NCBI GenBank assembly: GCA_947626025.1
Contig: CANQQQ010000007.1
Coordinates: 1-48,902, forward strand
Length of the DNA stretch: 48,902 nucleotides
Reading direction: 5' to 3'
Source of the DNA: an uncultured Clostridia bacterium
GTDB lineage: Bacteria; Bacillota; Clostridia; TANB77; CAG-508
This document shows positions 17,255-25,906 of the stretch, piece after piece (the stretch's first letter is position 1; each line of letters opens with the position of its first letter). A program made the position numbers and the translations under genes. A model generated the notes under the pieces. That model saw only the letters and a program-made list of their open reading frames with translations, had not been told where the DNA came from and searched no databases.

Positions 17255-17923
17255 ATGGAGTTTACAGTATTAGAAAACAGCATAGGGTATGTATTTAAAG
17301 ATAAAAAACTCTTAGAACAGGCACTTACACATACATCTTATGCAAATATAAAAAATGTCCAAAGCAATGAAAAATTAGAATTTTTTGGAGATAGTATTTT
17401 AGAGTATGTATCAAGTGAATATATTTATAATAATTACAGAAATTTAAAGGAAGGGGAAATGACTAAAGTTAGAGCTACTGTAGTATGTGAAGATAGCTTA
17501 TATGAAGTGGCTTTAAGGCATAATTTTAGTGATTTCTTACTTTTAGGTAAAAGTGAGCAACATAGTGAAAAAATAAAATTAAAGGCAATTTTAGCAGATA
17601 GTGTTGAGGCAGTAATAGCAGGTATGTGTATTGACGGAGGAATAGATAGTGCCAAAAAATTTATAATAGAAAATCTAAAAGATGCAATTGAGCAAGCTAC
17701 TAAAAATGTTGGACTTAAAGATTATAAAACTGTATTACAGGAAAAATTACAGGTAAATGGAAATGTAAAAATTGTGTATGAAATAATACATGAATCAGGA
17801 CCAGATCATGACAAAAAATTTAAAGCACAAGTATCTTGTAATGGAAAGATATTAGCAGTAGGAGAAGGAAAAAGCAAAAAAGCAGCAGAAATGCAAGCAG
17901 CACGACATGCGCTTGAAAAATAA
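17255..17923 (+). CDS. rnc: Ribonuclease III
   Basis: 222 residues. Double-strand-specific endonuclease for rRNA precursor and mRNA processing. The signature NEKLEFFGDSILEYV is intact, with Glu42 and Asp46; the second half of the active site is Asp115 and Glu118 in ADSVEAVIAG. The dsRNA-binding domain occupies ~155-222 and ends KSKKAAEMQAARHALEK. AGGAGG (17244-17249) precedes the ATG. It is followed after 18 bp by the Elp3-like gene; the rnc plus Elp3-like pairing is familiar in Clostridia, but smc and ftsY, often next, are absent here. Confidence 0.97.
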   Translation: MEFTVLENSIGYVFKDKKLLEQALTHTSYANIKNVQSNEKLEFFGDSILEYVSSEYIYNNYRNLKEGEMTKVRATVVCEDSLYEVALRHNFSDFLLLGKSEQHSEKIKLKAILADSVEAVIAGMCIDGGIDSAKKFIIENLKDAIEQATKNVGLKDYKTVLQEKLQVNGNVKIVYEIIHESGPDHDKKFKAQVSCNGKILAVGEGKSKKAAEMQAARHALEK

Positions 17924-17941
17924 ATAGAAAGGAAGAATGAA

Positions 17942-18808
17942 ATGAAGGATTATAAACAATATTATGCGGGAAGTTTGTCTAAGGTAAAAGAAAGTGACAT
18001 GGAGAAATTTTTAGAAAAGGCAAATGAGAAAATGAAAAGCAATAACCTTGAAAAGTTACATATTTCAATAGAGCCAAAAAGGGCTACAAAAGAATTATTA
18101 AAGTTACTAAAACAATATAATGTAGTAACTGTAGAACTAGAAGTTAAAATTGCTAATAATTATATTTTAAAGAAGTATAAGGCAAATTACGAACTAGATG
18201 ATATTAAAAGAGCTTCTAAGTTAATAAAAAGAAGCAGACTAAATTTAGGGTATCAGTTAATGGTAGGATTTCCTGATAGTACTAGAATAGATGAACAAGA
18301 AAGTGCAAAGATTTTAATTAAATTTAAACCAAGTTTAGTAAGAATATATCCTGTTTTAGTAATAGAAGGAACAGAATTAGATGAAGCATACAAAAATAAT
18401 GAATATGAACCTTTAATACTTCCACAGGCAATTGATAGATGTAAAGATCTTATTTATATGTTTAACAAGAAAAAAATAAAAGCAATAACAGTTGGTATTT
18501 TAGATGAAAATAATTTAGAAGAAAAACAAAAAGTTATTGCAGGTCCATTACATAAAAATTTCCCTCAATTAGTGGAAGATAGCATTTGGTATGATAGCAT
18601 TGTAGGAAAAATTAAAAAGTATAATAATAAAGTTAAGGAAGTAAGAGTAGAAGTTCATCCAACAAATGTAGATAATGTAATTGGCTATGAAAATGAAAAT
18701 ATAAATAAATTTAAAGATTTATACTTGGTGGATATGCAAGTAATACCAAATGAAAAAATAAAACCAGGAAGATCAGAAATGAAAATTTTAACAATTTATG
18801 AAGATTAA
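17942..18808 (+). CDS. Elp3-like radical-SAM relative lacking the [4Fe-4S] cysteine motif
   Basis: 288 residues. The C-terminal two thirds follow the clostridial radical-SAM/Elp3-like protein normally encoded beside rnc: a GYQLMVGFPDSTRIDEQESA segment, SLVRIYPVLVIEGTEL, and VIAGPLHKNFPQLVES-type sequence near residues 199-215. The N-terminal segment that carries CxxxCxxC is missing. The protein contains a single Cys, and the position of the usual GVQS motif reads EVKI. The ATG directly follows AAAGGAAG (17928-17935), and rnc ends 18 bp upstream, so no lost N-terminus can be hiding there. Most likely a non-catalytic derivative, or a gene in decay that keeps an open frame. Confidence 0.8.
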   Translation: MKDYKQYYAGSLSKVKESDMEKFLEKANEKMKSNNLEKLHISIEPKRATKELLKLLKQYNVVTVELEVKIANNYILKKYKANYELDDIKRASKLIKRSRLNLGYQLMVGFPDSTRIDEQESAKILIKFKPSLVRIYPVLVIEGTELDEAYKNNEYEPLILPQAIDRCKDLIYMFNKKKIKAITVGILDENNLEEKQKVIAGPLHKNFPQLVEDSIWYDSIVGKIKKYNNKVKEVRVEVHPTNVDNVIGYENENINKFKDLYLVDMQVIPNEKIKPGRSEMKILTIYED

Positions 18809-18814
18809 TACATA

Positions 18815-18857
18815 AAAGAACCTAGAATGTTAATAATACATTCTAGGTTCTTTATTG
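18815..18857 (+). terminator. Terminator after rnc and the Elp3-like gene
   Basis: Perfect 16-bp stem (18815-18830 with 18838-18853) around TAATAAT, followed by ATTG. The right arm itself ends in TTCTTT. Confidence 0.85.
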
Positions 18858-18907
18858 TGATAGCGATTATTGATTTTAATGTATCCAATCAAATTGGAGG
18901 TGCAAAA

Positions 18908-19780
18908 ATGACATATAGAGCAAAAAAAATATATCTCATAACAAGAAGATGGATAAGAGAATTAATATTGATGATAATAGGATCTGCAATTATGGCATTT
19001 GGAACAGCTTTTTTTCTTTTACCTAATCATTTATCTTCAGGTGGATTTTCAGGAATTGCTACAATAACATATTATTTACTAGCTTTTCCAATGGGAACAA
19101 CTATTATAGTATTGAATTTGCCTTTATTTGCGATATCATTATTTAAATTAGGAAGAAGGTTTTTTATAAAAGCAATTATAGGCACAGGGCTTCTTTCGCT
19201 GTTTTTAAATATATTTGATGGAGTAGAAGCTTTAACTACAGATAGATTACTTGCCAGCATTTATGGAGGTATATTAATAGGTATTGGAACAGCAATTATT
19301 TTAAAGGCAAATGCCTCAACAGGTGGATCAGATTTGTTAAGCAATATAATAACTAAATTTAAACCAACTGCAAAGACAGGAAATATTATAGTTATGATAG
19401 ATTGCATAATAGTTGGACTAAATGTGTTATTTTTTAGAGAAATAGAAATAGCTTTATATTCTGTAATTGCAATATATCTATCAGGTCAGATGATTGATAT
19501 AATTTTTGAAGGAACGAATTTTACCAAGATGATATTTATAGTTTCTAATAAGTATGAAGAGATAGCAAAGCAGATTGGCATAAAAATCGGAAGAGGTAGT
19601 ACAGGGATATATGCACAAGGAATGTATAATGAGAAGGATAGAATGATGTTATGGTGTGTAGCATCAAGAAGAGAAGTTTCAAGAATTAAGAGAATAGCAA
19701 GTAGAATAGATCCAAATTCATTTTTGGTAATATCAAACGCAAGAGAGGCGTTGGGACAAGGCTTTAAAAGAATAGTATAA
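18908..19780 (+). CDS. YitT-family membrane protein (DUF161 plus DUF2179)
   Basis: 290 residues from ATG 18908, which follows TGGAGGTG (18895-18902); an earlier in-frame TTG at 18827 lies inside the preceding terminator and is rejected. The N-terminal ~200 residues form five or six membrane helices with the family motifs FGTAFFLLPNHLSSGGFSGI and NASTGGSDLLSNII. The C-terminal cytoplasmic domain (about 205-285, with IYAQGMYNEKDRMMLWCVAS) is DUF2179. The family is common in Firmicutes; its transport substrate is not established. No operon partner is evident. Confidence 0.9.
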   Translation: MTYRAKKIYLITRRWIRELILMIIGSAIMAFGTAFFLLPNHLSSGGFSGIATITYYLLAFPMGTTIIVLNLPLFAISLFKLGRRFFIKAIIGTGLLSLFLNIFDGVEALTTDRLLASIYGGILIGIGTAIILKANASTGGSDLLSNIITKFKPTAKTGNIIVMIDCIIVGLNVLFFREIEIALYSVIAIYLSGQMIDIIFEGTNFTKMIFIVSNKYEEIAKQIGIKIGRGSTGIYAQGMYNEKDRMMLWCVASRREVSRIKRIASRIDPNSFLVISNAREALGQGFKRIV

Positions 19781-19781
19781 G

Positions 19782-19810
19782 TTGATTTTTGTCTATAAAG
19801 GTGGTATAAT
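19782..19810 (+). promoter_or_regulatory. Sigma-A promoter with extended -10
   Basis: TTGATT (19782-19787), 17-bp spacer ending TGG, TATAAT (19805-19810). It starts 2 bp after the YitT stop codon and drives the gene at 19882. Confidence 0.8.
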
Positions 19811-19881
19811 ATTATTGAGGAACTAGAGTAGTCGAGTAAAAAATGCAATTCGACTTTATTAAAGAAATGGAGGAAAAGTTT

Positions 19882-20598
19882 ATGACAACAAACACAGATG
19901 ATCGGCAAGACAAAGTTAGTAATCTCAACATGGTAAGGGATATTACAGACGGAATAATAAACTTGCTAGAAGATGCAAGTCAAGTTGATGAACCTGAAGA
20001 TAATCCTTATTGCAAAACAGATAAAGAGCAGAGGGAAGCTGAAAAGAAGAAACGCCAGAAAGAATTACTTTGGATTCACCGGCTTTGGAGGATTATTAAC
20101 TGGACAATCATAATCTGGCTTGCTAATTCGGCTTTTAAAAAGGTCATTAGCTGGATTGATTTAAGAAACGTTGGAGCGAGCAAGTTTGCATTTTTCCTTG
20201 TAACTTTTGTTATAGCAGCTGTCATGATCATATATGCTGAAGGCACAGATCATGATAAAGCTAGAACAAGAATTGCTTGGACCATGACAGGTATATCCAT
20301 GGCTGTTCTTTCATTACCTGTTGTAGCACGTCTACTTCTTGAAATTATTAATATATTACCTGGTCTATTTGGCTGGCAAATATTTAATACAAGAAGTTTA
20401 GCACCTACAATAATGTGGTGGATACAAGCCATTATGGCGACTGCAGTGGTTATCTCCGTATTAAGAGAAGAGCAATCTACAGATAAGAATCTTGGATTTG
20501 CTCGTACACCTCAGAAGAAGAAGTATAAAGATATCAATATGAATGCAACCAATGATGACGGAGAGCCAGTTATCCAGATTAGAGATTACAACAAGTAA
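19882..20598 (+). CDS. Four-helix membrane protein, unknown function
   Basis: 238 residues from ATG 19882, preceded by GGAGGA (19869-19874); two earlier in-frame ATGs (19843, 19867) lie upstream of or inside that site. The N-terminal ~60 residues are hydrophilic and highly charged (KEQREAEKKKRQKELLW). Hydrophobic segments follow at about 70-84, 102-119, 131-160 and 175-195, then a polar tail with basic and Asn/Asp-rich parts. Codons such as CGG, CGC and CGT are more frequent than in neighbours, giving a locally higher G+C. Strong promoter and terminator make it a single-gene unit. No family recognised. Confidence 0.8.
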   Translation: MTTNTDDRQDKVSNLNMVRDITDGIINLLEDASQVDEPEDNPYCKTDKEQREAEKKKRQKELLWIHRLWRIINWTIIIWLANSAFKKVISWIDLRNVGASKFAFFLVTFVIAAVMIIYAEGTDHDKARTRIAWTMTGISMAVLSLPVVARLLLEIINILPGLFGWQIFNTRSLAPTIMWWIQAIMATAVVISVLREEQSTDKNLGFARTPQKKKYKDINMNATNDDGEPVIQIRDYNK

Positions 20599-20618
20599 GC
20601 AACCCTCCAAGAGTTGCG

Positions 20619-20650
20619 AAAAACGTCACACCAAACGGTGTGGCGTTTTT
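20619..20650 (+). terminator. Terminator of the 19882 gene
   Basis: AAAAACG (20619-20625) and CACACC (20627-20632) pair with GGTGTG and CGTTTTT across a 4-nt loop. A second small hairpin, GCAAC/GTTGC (20599-20617), precedes it. Confidence 0.92.
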
Positions 20651-20786
20651 AATCTAATAGGGAGTTTCGATGAAATTACTATTTTATATAATTACTATTG
20701 CTTTCGAGAAGAAAAGGTGGAAAAATTGCGAGATTGAACAACAATCAGAATTGCTTTGGTCAATTTATGTATATATTTTCAATTGC

Positions 20787-20815
20787 TTGACAAAAATACT
20801 ATACAGTAGTATAAT
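20787..20815 (+). promoter_or_regulatory. Perfect sigma-A promoter upstream of rnjA
   Basis: TTGACA (20787-20792), exactly 17 bp, TATAAT (20810-20815). The predicted start near 20822 gives a 5'UTR of about 165 nt. Confidence 0.88.
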
Positions 20816-20985
20816 AGGTAACAGTTGTTGCCAGTAATGGTAAAAGATGAGATTTTTATTTTTTATATTTGTTGAACGGATAAAATTTAATATTGACAAG
20901 CGATGTGAAAGGTGTGAACACATCGTGACTTGTGTTTTACATATATAAAAATATACTTAAAGAAGAGAGGATTGATTAGAGGAAT
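20816..20985 (+). promoter_or_regulatory. Structured 5'UTR of rnjA
   Basis: The leader would begin with a hairpin GGTAAC/GTTGCC (from about 20818). A larger one follows: ACAAG-CGATGTG (20896-20907) pairs with CACATCG and CTTGT (20919-20933), a 12-bp stem with a 3-nt bulge. Only a weak T run (GTTTTAC) follows, so it is not an obvious terminator. RNase J genes are known to be post-transcriptionally controlled in some bacteria; a cleavage or protection site is an inference. No known riboswitch class was recognised. Confidence 0.5.
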
Positions 20986-22878
20986 ATGAAAGATGAAAAA
21001 ATAGAGAATCTATTAGTGGATTCTGTACAAGAGAAGAAACAAGAAGTAAAGAAGAAAAGAAGGACTAATAATTATCATAAAAAACCAAAGAAAGAAGATA
21101 TGGTAGAGAAAGCTGAAGCAACAGTTTCAGTAAAAGTACAAACTAAAAAAGTAGAAACAAAGAAAAGAGAAAATAAAAGAAAACCAAGAACTAGAGTAAA
21201 AGAAGATTTTAGATTTAAGGCAAGTCCTTTAAAGATAATTCCATTAGGTGGATTATTAGAGATTGGAAAAAATCTTACTGTATTTGAATATGAAGATGAA
21301 ATAGTTATTATAGACTGTGGCTTAGCATTTCCAACAGAGGATATGCTAGGAGTTGACTTTGTTATTGCAGATATGACTTATCTAGTAAAAAATAAAGATA
21401 AAATAAAAGGCTTAGTTATAACGCATGGTCACGAAGATCATATTGGAGGAATTCCATATTTATTAAAACAAATTAATGTTCCAATTTATGCAACTAGATT
21501 TACAATAGCTTTGATTGAAAATAAACTAGAAGAACACCATTTGTTAAGATCTACTAAATTAAATATAGTAGAACAAAGACAAGTTGTAGATTTAGGAAAG
21601 ATGAAAGTTGAATTTATAAGAACAGCACATAGTATTCCAGATGCTGTTGGAATTGCATTACACACACCAGCTGGAGTAGTAGTTCATACAGGTGATTTTA
21701 AAATAGATTATACACCAATAGATGGGCAGAAAGTAGATTTGGGACGTTTTGCAGAACTAGGAAATGAAGGAGTTTTAGCTTTGATGTCTGATAGTACGAA
21801 TTCAGAGAAGAAAGGATATACTAACTCCGAAAGTACAATAGGAGAAGTCTTTGATGATTTATTTGTGAATTGTAGGAAAAGAATTGTTATAGCAACTTTT
21901 TCATCAAATGTTCATAGAATTCAACAAATTATAAACTCATCTGTAAGATATGGAAGAAAAGTTGCTGTATGCGGTAGAAGTATGGTTAATGTAATAGAAA
22001 TAGCATGCAAATTAGGATATATGAGTATACCAGAAAATACAATTGTTGATATTGACTTAATAAACAAATATCCAGATGATGCTTTAACTATTATAACTAC
22101 AGGCTCACAGGGAGAGCCAATGTCTGCATTAACGAGAATGGCATCAGGCGAACATAAAAAAGTACAAATTACACCTAATGATTTAGTTATAATTTCTGCA
22201 ACTCCAATACCAGGAAATGAAAAATTTGTGTCAAAGGTAATAGATGATTTGATGAAGATAGGAGCAGATGTTGTTTATAGCTCATTACAAAATATCCACG
22301 TCTCAGGACATGCTGCCCAAGAAGAACAAAAATTAATGTTAGCACTTACAAAACCTAAATATTTTATACCAGTACATGGAGAATACAGACAATTAGTAGC
22401 ACATGCAGAAACTGCTAAATTGATGGGCATTCCAAATGAAAATATTTTTATCTTGAACAATGGAAGAGTATTAGAGATAAATCAAGATGAAGGAAAAGTA
22501 ACTGGCAGTGTTCAAAGTGGAAAAATATTGATAGATGGACTAGGTATAGGAGACGTTGGAAATATAGTTTTAAAGGATAGACAACATTTATCTCAAGATG
22601 GATTAATTGTTGTTGTAATATCAATGAATAGCGAGGGACGAGTTGTTTCAGGACCAGATATAATATCAAGAGGATTTGTATATGTTAGAGAATCAGAAAA
22701 CTTAATAGAAGATATTAAAAAAGTTGTAAAAAATACTTTGGAATCTCTAGAGGATAATAATGTTAAGGAATGGACAATAATTAAAACAACTATTAAAGAT
22801 AAAATAAGAGACTATTTATTACAAAAAAATAAGAGAAATCCTATGGTATTGCCAATAATAATTGATGCAGGATTTTAA
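20986..22878 (+). CDS. rnjA: Ribonuclease J
   Basis: 630 residues. Metallo-beta-lactamase/beta-CASP nuclease with 5'-3' exonuclease and endonuclease activity, central to mRNA decay in Gram-positives. Metal ligands are readable in HGHEDH (His147, His149, Asp151, His152). The family start PLGGLLEIGKN lies at 86-96 and the beta-CASP segment follows, with the C-terminal IIKTTIKDKIRDYLLQKNKR region. The first ~75 residues are an extra, extremely Lys/Arg/Glu-rich tail absent from the Bacillus type. Shine-Dalgarno AGAGGA (20977-20982) is close to the ATG. gltX follows after 29 bp. Confidence 0.95.
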   Translation: MKDEKIENLLVDSVQEKKQEVKKKRRTNNYHKKPKKEDMVEKAEATVSVKVQTKKVETKKRENKRKPRTRVKEDFRFKASPLKIIPLGGLLEIGKNLTVFEYEDEIVIIDCGLAFPTEDMLGVDFVIADMTYLVKNKDKIKGLVITHGHEDHIGGIPYLLKQINVPIYATRFTIALIENKLEEHHLLRSTKLNIVEQRQVVDLGKMKVEFIRTAHSIPDAVGIALHTPAGVVVHTGDFKIDYTPIDGQKVDLGRFAELGNEGVLALMSDSTNSEKKGYTNSESTIGEVFDDLFVNCRKRIVIATFSSNVHRIQQIINSSVRYGRKVAVCGRSMVNVIEIACKLGYMSIPENTIVDIDLINKYPDDALTIITTGSQGEPMSALTRMASGEHKKVQITPNDLVIISATPIPGNEKFVSKVIDDLMKIGADVVYSSLQNIHVSGHAAQEEQKLMLALTKPKYFIPVHGEYRQLVAHAETAKLMGIPNENIFILNNGRVLEINQDEGKVTGSVQSGKILIDGLGIGDVGNIVLKDRQHLSQDGLIVVVISMNSEGRVVSGPDIISRGFVYVRESENLIEDIKKVVKNTLESLEDNNVKEWTIIKTTIKDKIRDYLLQKNKRNPMVLPIIIDAGF

Positions 22879-22907
22879 ATAATGAAATTTAGAAAGGATT
22901 GAAAAAT

Positions 22908-24560
22908 ATGGATTATAAAGATTTAGCTGATTTGATATTCCCAAATGCTAAGGATATTTCTTATTATGAAGAAAAATATCCTACAAGAAATTTACCTGAA
23001 GGAGCAATTGTTACGAGATTTGCACCAAGTCCAACTGGATTTGTGCATATAGGTGGACTTTATTCAGCATTAATAGCAAGAAAAGTTACAGAGCAAACTA
23101 ATGGAATATTTTTCTTAAGAGTTGAAGATACAGACCAAAAGAGAGAAGTTGAAAATGGTGTAACAGGTATTATAGAAGCGCTAAAGAAATTTGACATTAC
23201 TCCAGATGAGGGAATGAAGAATGATGAAGAATCATTTGGAGATTATGGTCCATATAAGCAGAGCCAAAGAAAAGATATATATCAGGCTTATGCAAAATAT
23301 CTAATTGCAAATAGACTTGCTTATCCTTGTTTTTGTACTGCAGAAGAATTAGAAGAAATGAGAAAAAAACAAGAAGCAGCTAAGGTTATACCAGGATATT
23401 ATGGGGTCTGGGCTAAGTATAGAAATTTGCCTATTACAGAAGCGGCAGAAAAAATTAAAAATGGTGAAGAATATATTATAAGATTAAAATCACCAGGAGA
23501 TCCAGAGAGAAAAATAAAGTTTAAAGATGTTATTAAAGGAAATGTTACTTTCCCAGAGAACAATCAAGATATTGTTATTATAAAATCAGATGGACTTCCT
23601 ACATATCACTTTGCACATGCAGTTGATGACCATCTAATGGGAACAACACATGTAATTCGTGGAGATGAATGGCTATCTTCACTTCCTGTACATGTTCAAT
23701 TATTTCAAGTATTAGGATTTAAAGCACCAAAATATTGTCACATTGCACCAATATTAAAGGAAGATAATGGTGCAAAGAGAAAATTAAGTAAAAGAAAAGA
23801 TCCAGAGGCTGCAGTTGAATATTATGCAAAAGAAGGAATTCCAGCAGATGCAGTTAAGGAGTATTTATTGAATATAGCAAATTCGAATTTCGAACAGTGG
23901 AGAAAGCAAAATAAAGATGCTTCAATAGATGAATTTGACCTATTGCTAGAAAAAATGAGTGCTAGTGGAGCCTTATTTGATATGGTAAAATTATTAGATA
24001 TATCAAAAACAGTTATATCTAAATATGATGCAAAGACAGTTTACAATTATGCTCTAGCATGGGCAAATATATATGATAATGACTTGAAAGAGTTATTAGA
24101 AAAAGATTCAGATTATACATTAAAAGTTCTAGGAATAGAACGTGGTAATGAAAAGCCAAGAAAAGATATTTCTAAGTGGTCTACTATTAGAGAGAACATA
24201 GAATATATGTATGACGATAGGTTTTTAAATCAAGAAATAGATTATGAATATCAGAAAATAAATGATAAAGAAGAAATAAAGAATATTGTAAGTACATATA
24301 TAGATAAATATTTCGATATATCAGATGATAAGAATACATGGTTTAATAAAATGAAAGATTTAGCAGATGAATTTGGATATGCAAGAGAGGTAAAAGAATT
24401 CAAAGCAAATCCAGATGCATTCAAAGGTCATGTTGGAGATATTTCAACAGTGATACGAATTTCATTAACTGGTAGAGCAAATACACCAGATATGTATGAA
24501 ATTATGCAAGTTCTAGGAAAAGACAGCGTAATTAAAAGATTAAAAAAGGCAATAAGTTAA
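22908..24560 (+). CDS. gltX: Glutamyl-tRNA synthetase (clostridial long form)
   Basis: 550 residues from ATG 22908, with AGAAAGGA (22891-22898) 9 nt upstream; an in-frame TTG at 22899 touches that site and is rejected. Class I synthetase: HIGH-type signature HIGG at 47-50 in PSPTGFVHIGG, and KMSKS-type KLSKR at 292-296. About 30 extra residues precede the catalytic domain compared with the common ~490-residue GltX, and the C-terminal anticodon region differs in style. With GatCAB in the same window it may act as the non-discriminating enzyme that makes Glu-tRNA-Gln; this is inference. Likely cotranscribed with rnjA. Confidence 0.93.
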   Translation: MDYKDLADLIFPNAKDISYYEEKYPTRNLPEGAIVTRFAPSPTGFVHIGGLYSALIARKVTEQTNGIFFLRVEDTDQKREVENGVTGIIEALKKFDITPDEGMKNDEESFGDYGPYKQSQRKDIYQAYAKYLIANRLAYPCFCTAEELEEMRKKQEAAKVIPGYYGVWAKYRNLPITEAAEKIKNGEEYIIRLKSPGDPERKIKFKDVIKGNVTFPENNQDIVIIKSDGLPTYHFAHAVDDHLMGTTHVIRGDEWLSSLPVHVQLFQVLGFKAPKYCHIAPILKEDNGAKRKLSKRKDPEAAVEYYAKEGIPADAVKEYLLNIANSNFEQWRKQNKDASIDEFDLLLEKMSASGALFDMVKLLDISKTVISKYDAKTVYNYALAWANIYDNDLKELLEKDSDYTLKVLGIERGNEKPRKDISKWSTIRENIEYMYDDRFLNQEIDYEYQKINDKEEIKNIVSTYIDKYFDISDDKNTWFNKMKDLADEFGYAREVKEFKANPDAFKGHVGDISTVIRISLTGRANTPDMYEIMQVLGKDSVIKRLKKAIS

Positions 24561-24716
24561 TTGCTTACAGTTTATAATTTAAAGATTATTATCAAATAAA
24601 TCTCTAATTAGCGTATTATAGGTAGATATTTTGAATGTAGAACTTAATCTTTTAATATTATATTTAATTTTTCAGAATACTCTATAATTATAAATTTAAT
24701 ATATGGGAATAAAAAA

Positions 24717-25454
24717 ATGAGAAATATAAAATTAACTATTGAATACGACGGAAAAGAGTTTAATGGATGGCAGAAACAGCCAAATAAATTGAATATTCAA
24801 GGAGAAATAGAGCAAGTTATTGAAAGGATTACAGGAGAAAAAGTAGAATTAAATGCATCAGGCAGAACAGATGCAGGTGTACATGCTATTGGGCAAGTTG
24901 CAAATTTTAAAACAAACTCTAATATTCCTATTGAAAAAATACCTTTAGCATTAAATACATATCTAAAAAAATCTATAAGAATACAAAAAGCAGAAGAAGT
25001 GGATGAGAGATTTCATAGCAGGTTAAGTTGTAAGAAAAAAACATACAGATATGTGATTAATAATTCAGAATATGGTACAGCATTATACAGAAATTTGGAA
25101 TATTGTTTCCCTCAAAAACTAGATGTTGAGGCAATGAAAAAAGCTGCGAAATATTTTGAGGGTGAACATGATTTTAAAGCTTTTAAGGCAAGTGGAACAT
25201 CAGCTAAAAGCAGTGTAAGGACTATATATAGAGCAAATGTGGATAAGAATGTGGATAAAATATATATTGAGCTTACAGGAAATGGTTTTTTATATAATAT
25301 GGTAAGAATAATAGCAGGAACACTATTAGAAGTAGGATTAGGAAAAATAAGACCAGAAGATATAACTGATATAATTGAGTCAAAAGACAGAGAAAAAGCT
25401 GGAAAAACTTTGCCACCACAAGGACTATATTTAGTAGAAGTAAAATATGAATAG
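24717..25454 (+). CDS. truA: tRNA pseudouridine synthase A
   Basis: 245 residues. It modifies uridines 38-40 in the tRNA anticodon stem. The catalytic Asp52 sits in NASGRTDAGVHAIGQVANF; the N-terminal IKLTIEYDGKEFNGWQKQP and the C-terminal GNGFLYNMVRIIAGTLLEVG are also family hallmarks. Length is normal. The Shine-Dalgarno is weak (ATGGGAAT, 24702-24709), unusual for this window. The 156-bp gap after gltX is AT-rich and shows no clear terminator or RNA. Confidence 0.97.
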   Translation: MRNIKLTIEYDGKEFNGWQKQPNKLNIQGEIEQVIERITGEKVELNASGRTDAGVHAIGQVANFKTNSNIPIEKIPLALNTYLKKSIRIQKAEEVDERFHSRLSCKKKTYRYVINNSEYGTALYRNLEYCFPQKLDVEAMKKAAKYFEGEHDFKAFKASGTSAKSSVRTIYRANVDKNVDKIYIELTGNGFLYNMVRIIAGTLLEVGLGKIRPEDITDIIESKDREKAGKTLPPQGLYLVEVKYE

Positions 25455-25528
25455 TATAAAAATTAGTAACACAATTCATTTATGCACATATTATATATCA
25501 AGATTAGGATATAAAGGAGATACATATT

Positions 25529-25906
25529 ATGAATTTGTTACTTTTATTATTTGCCTTGCCAATTGCTACTATCATACTTGCCAGTGTATTAGAAACTATT
25601 TTACATTCACCTATAAAAGTTTCTGCCATATTTTTTGCTATATATTTAGTTGTTGCATTTTCAGCGTTTGACGCTACTTTCTTGATATATGTTATTTTAT
25701 ATACCATTCTTGCATTTATTACAGCAGTAATTACAAGACTTATTATAAGAATTGCACACGATGATCATGATGATGACGATAATGATGTAATTACGACGAA
25801 TTCTGCTACTATAAATACAGTTAATACAACTGTAAATACGCAAAACCCACCTAATGACAACAGTTCATCTTGTGGATGTAATAATACTAGATTTAGAAGA
25901 TTTTAG
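25529..25906 (+). CDS. Small membrane protein with Asp/His-rich and Cys-containing tail
   Basis: 125 residues, ATG preceded by AAAGGAGAT (25514-25522). Residues 1-75 are three hydrophobic helices. They are followed at 77-86 by HDDHDDDDND, a possible metal-binding patch, then a Thr/Asn-rich linker and the end SSSCGCNNTRFRRF. The 5' third is leucine-rich. No family recognised. Its stop codon overlaps that of the convergent ylbJ gene by a few bases. The CGCNN ending is reminiscent in composition of the two Cys-rich miniproteins at 29.9-30.2 kb, but this is a weak similarity. Confidence 0.75.
   Translation: MNLLLLLFALPIATIILASVLETILHSPIKVSAIFFAIYLVVAFSAFDATFLIYVILYTILAFITAVITRLIIRIAHDDHDDDDNDVITTNSATINTVNTTVNTQNPPNDNSSSCGCNNTRFRRF

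Noticed and set aside
20670-20837. 55-codon plus-strand ORF with AGGGAG upstream
   Set aside because: It runs through the perfect rnjA promoter, directly follows a terminator with no promoter of its own, and its sequence looks like translated AT-rich non-coding DNA.
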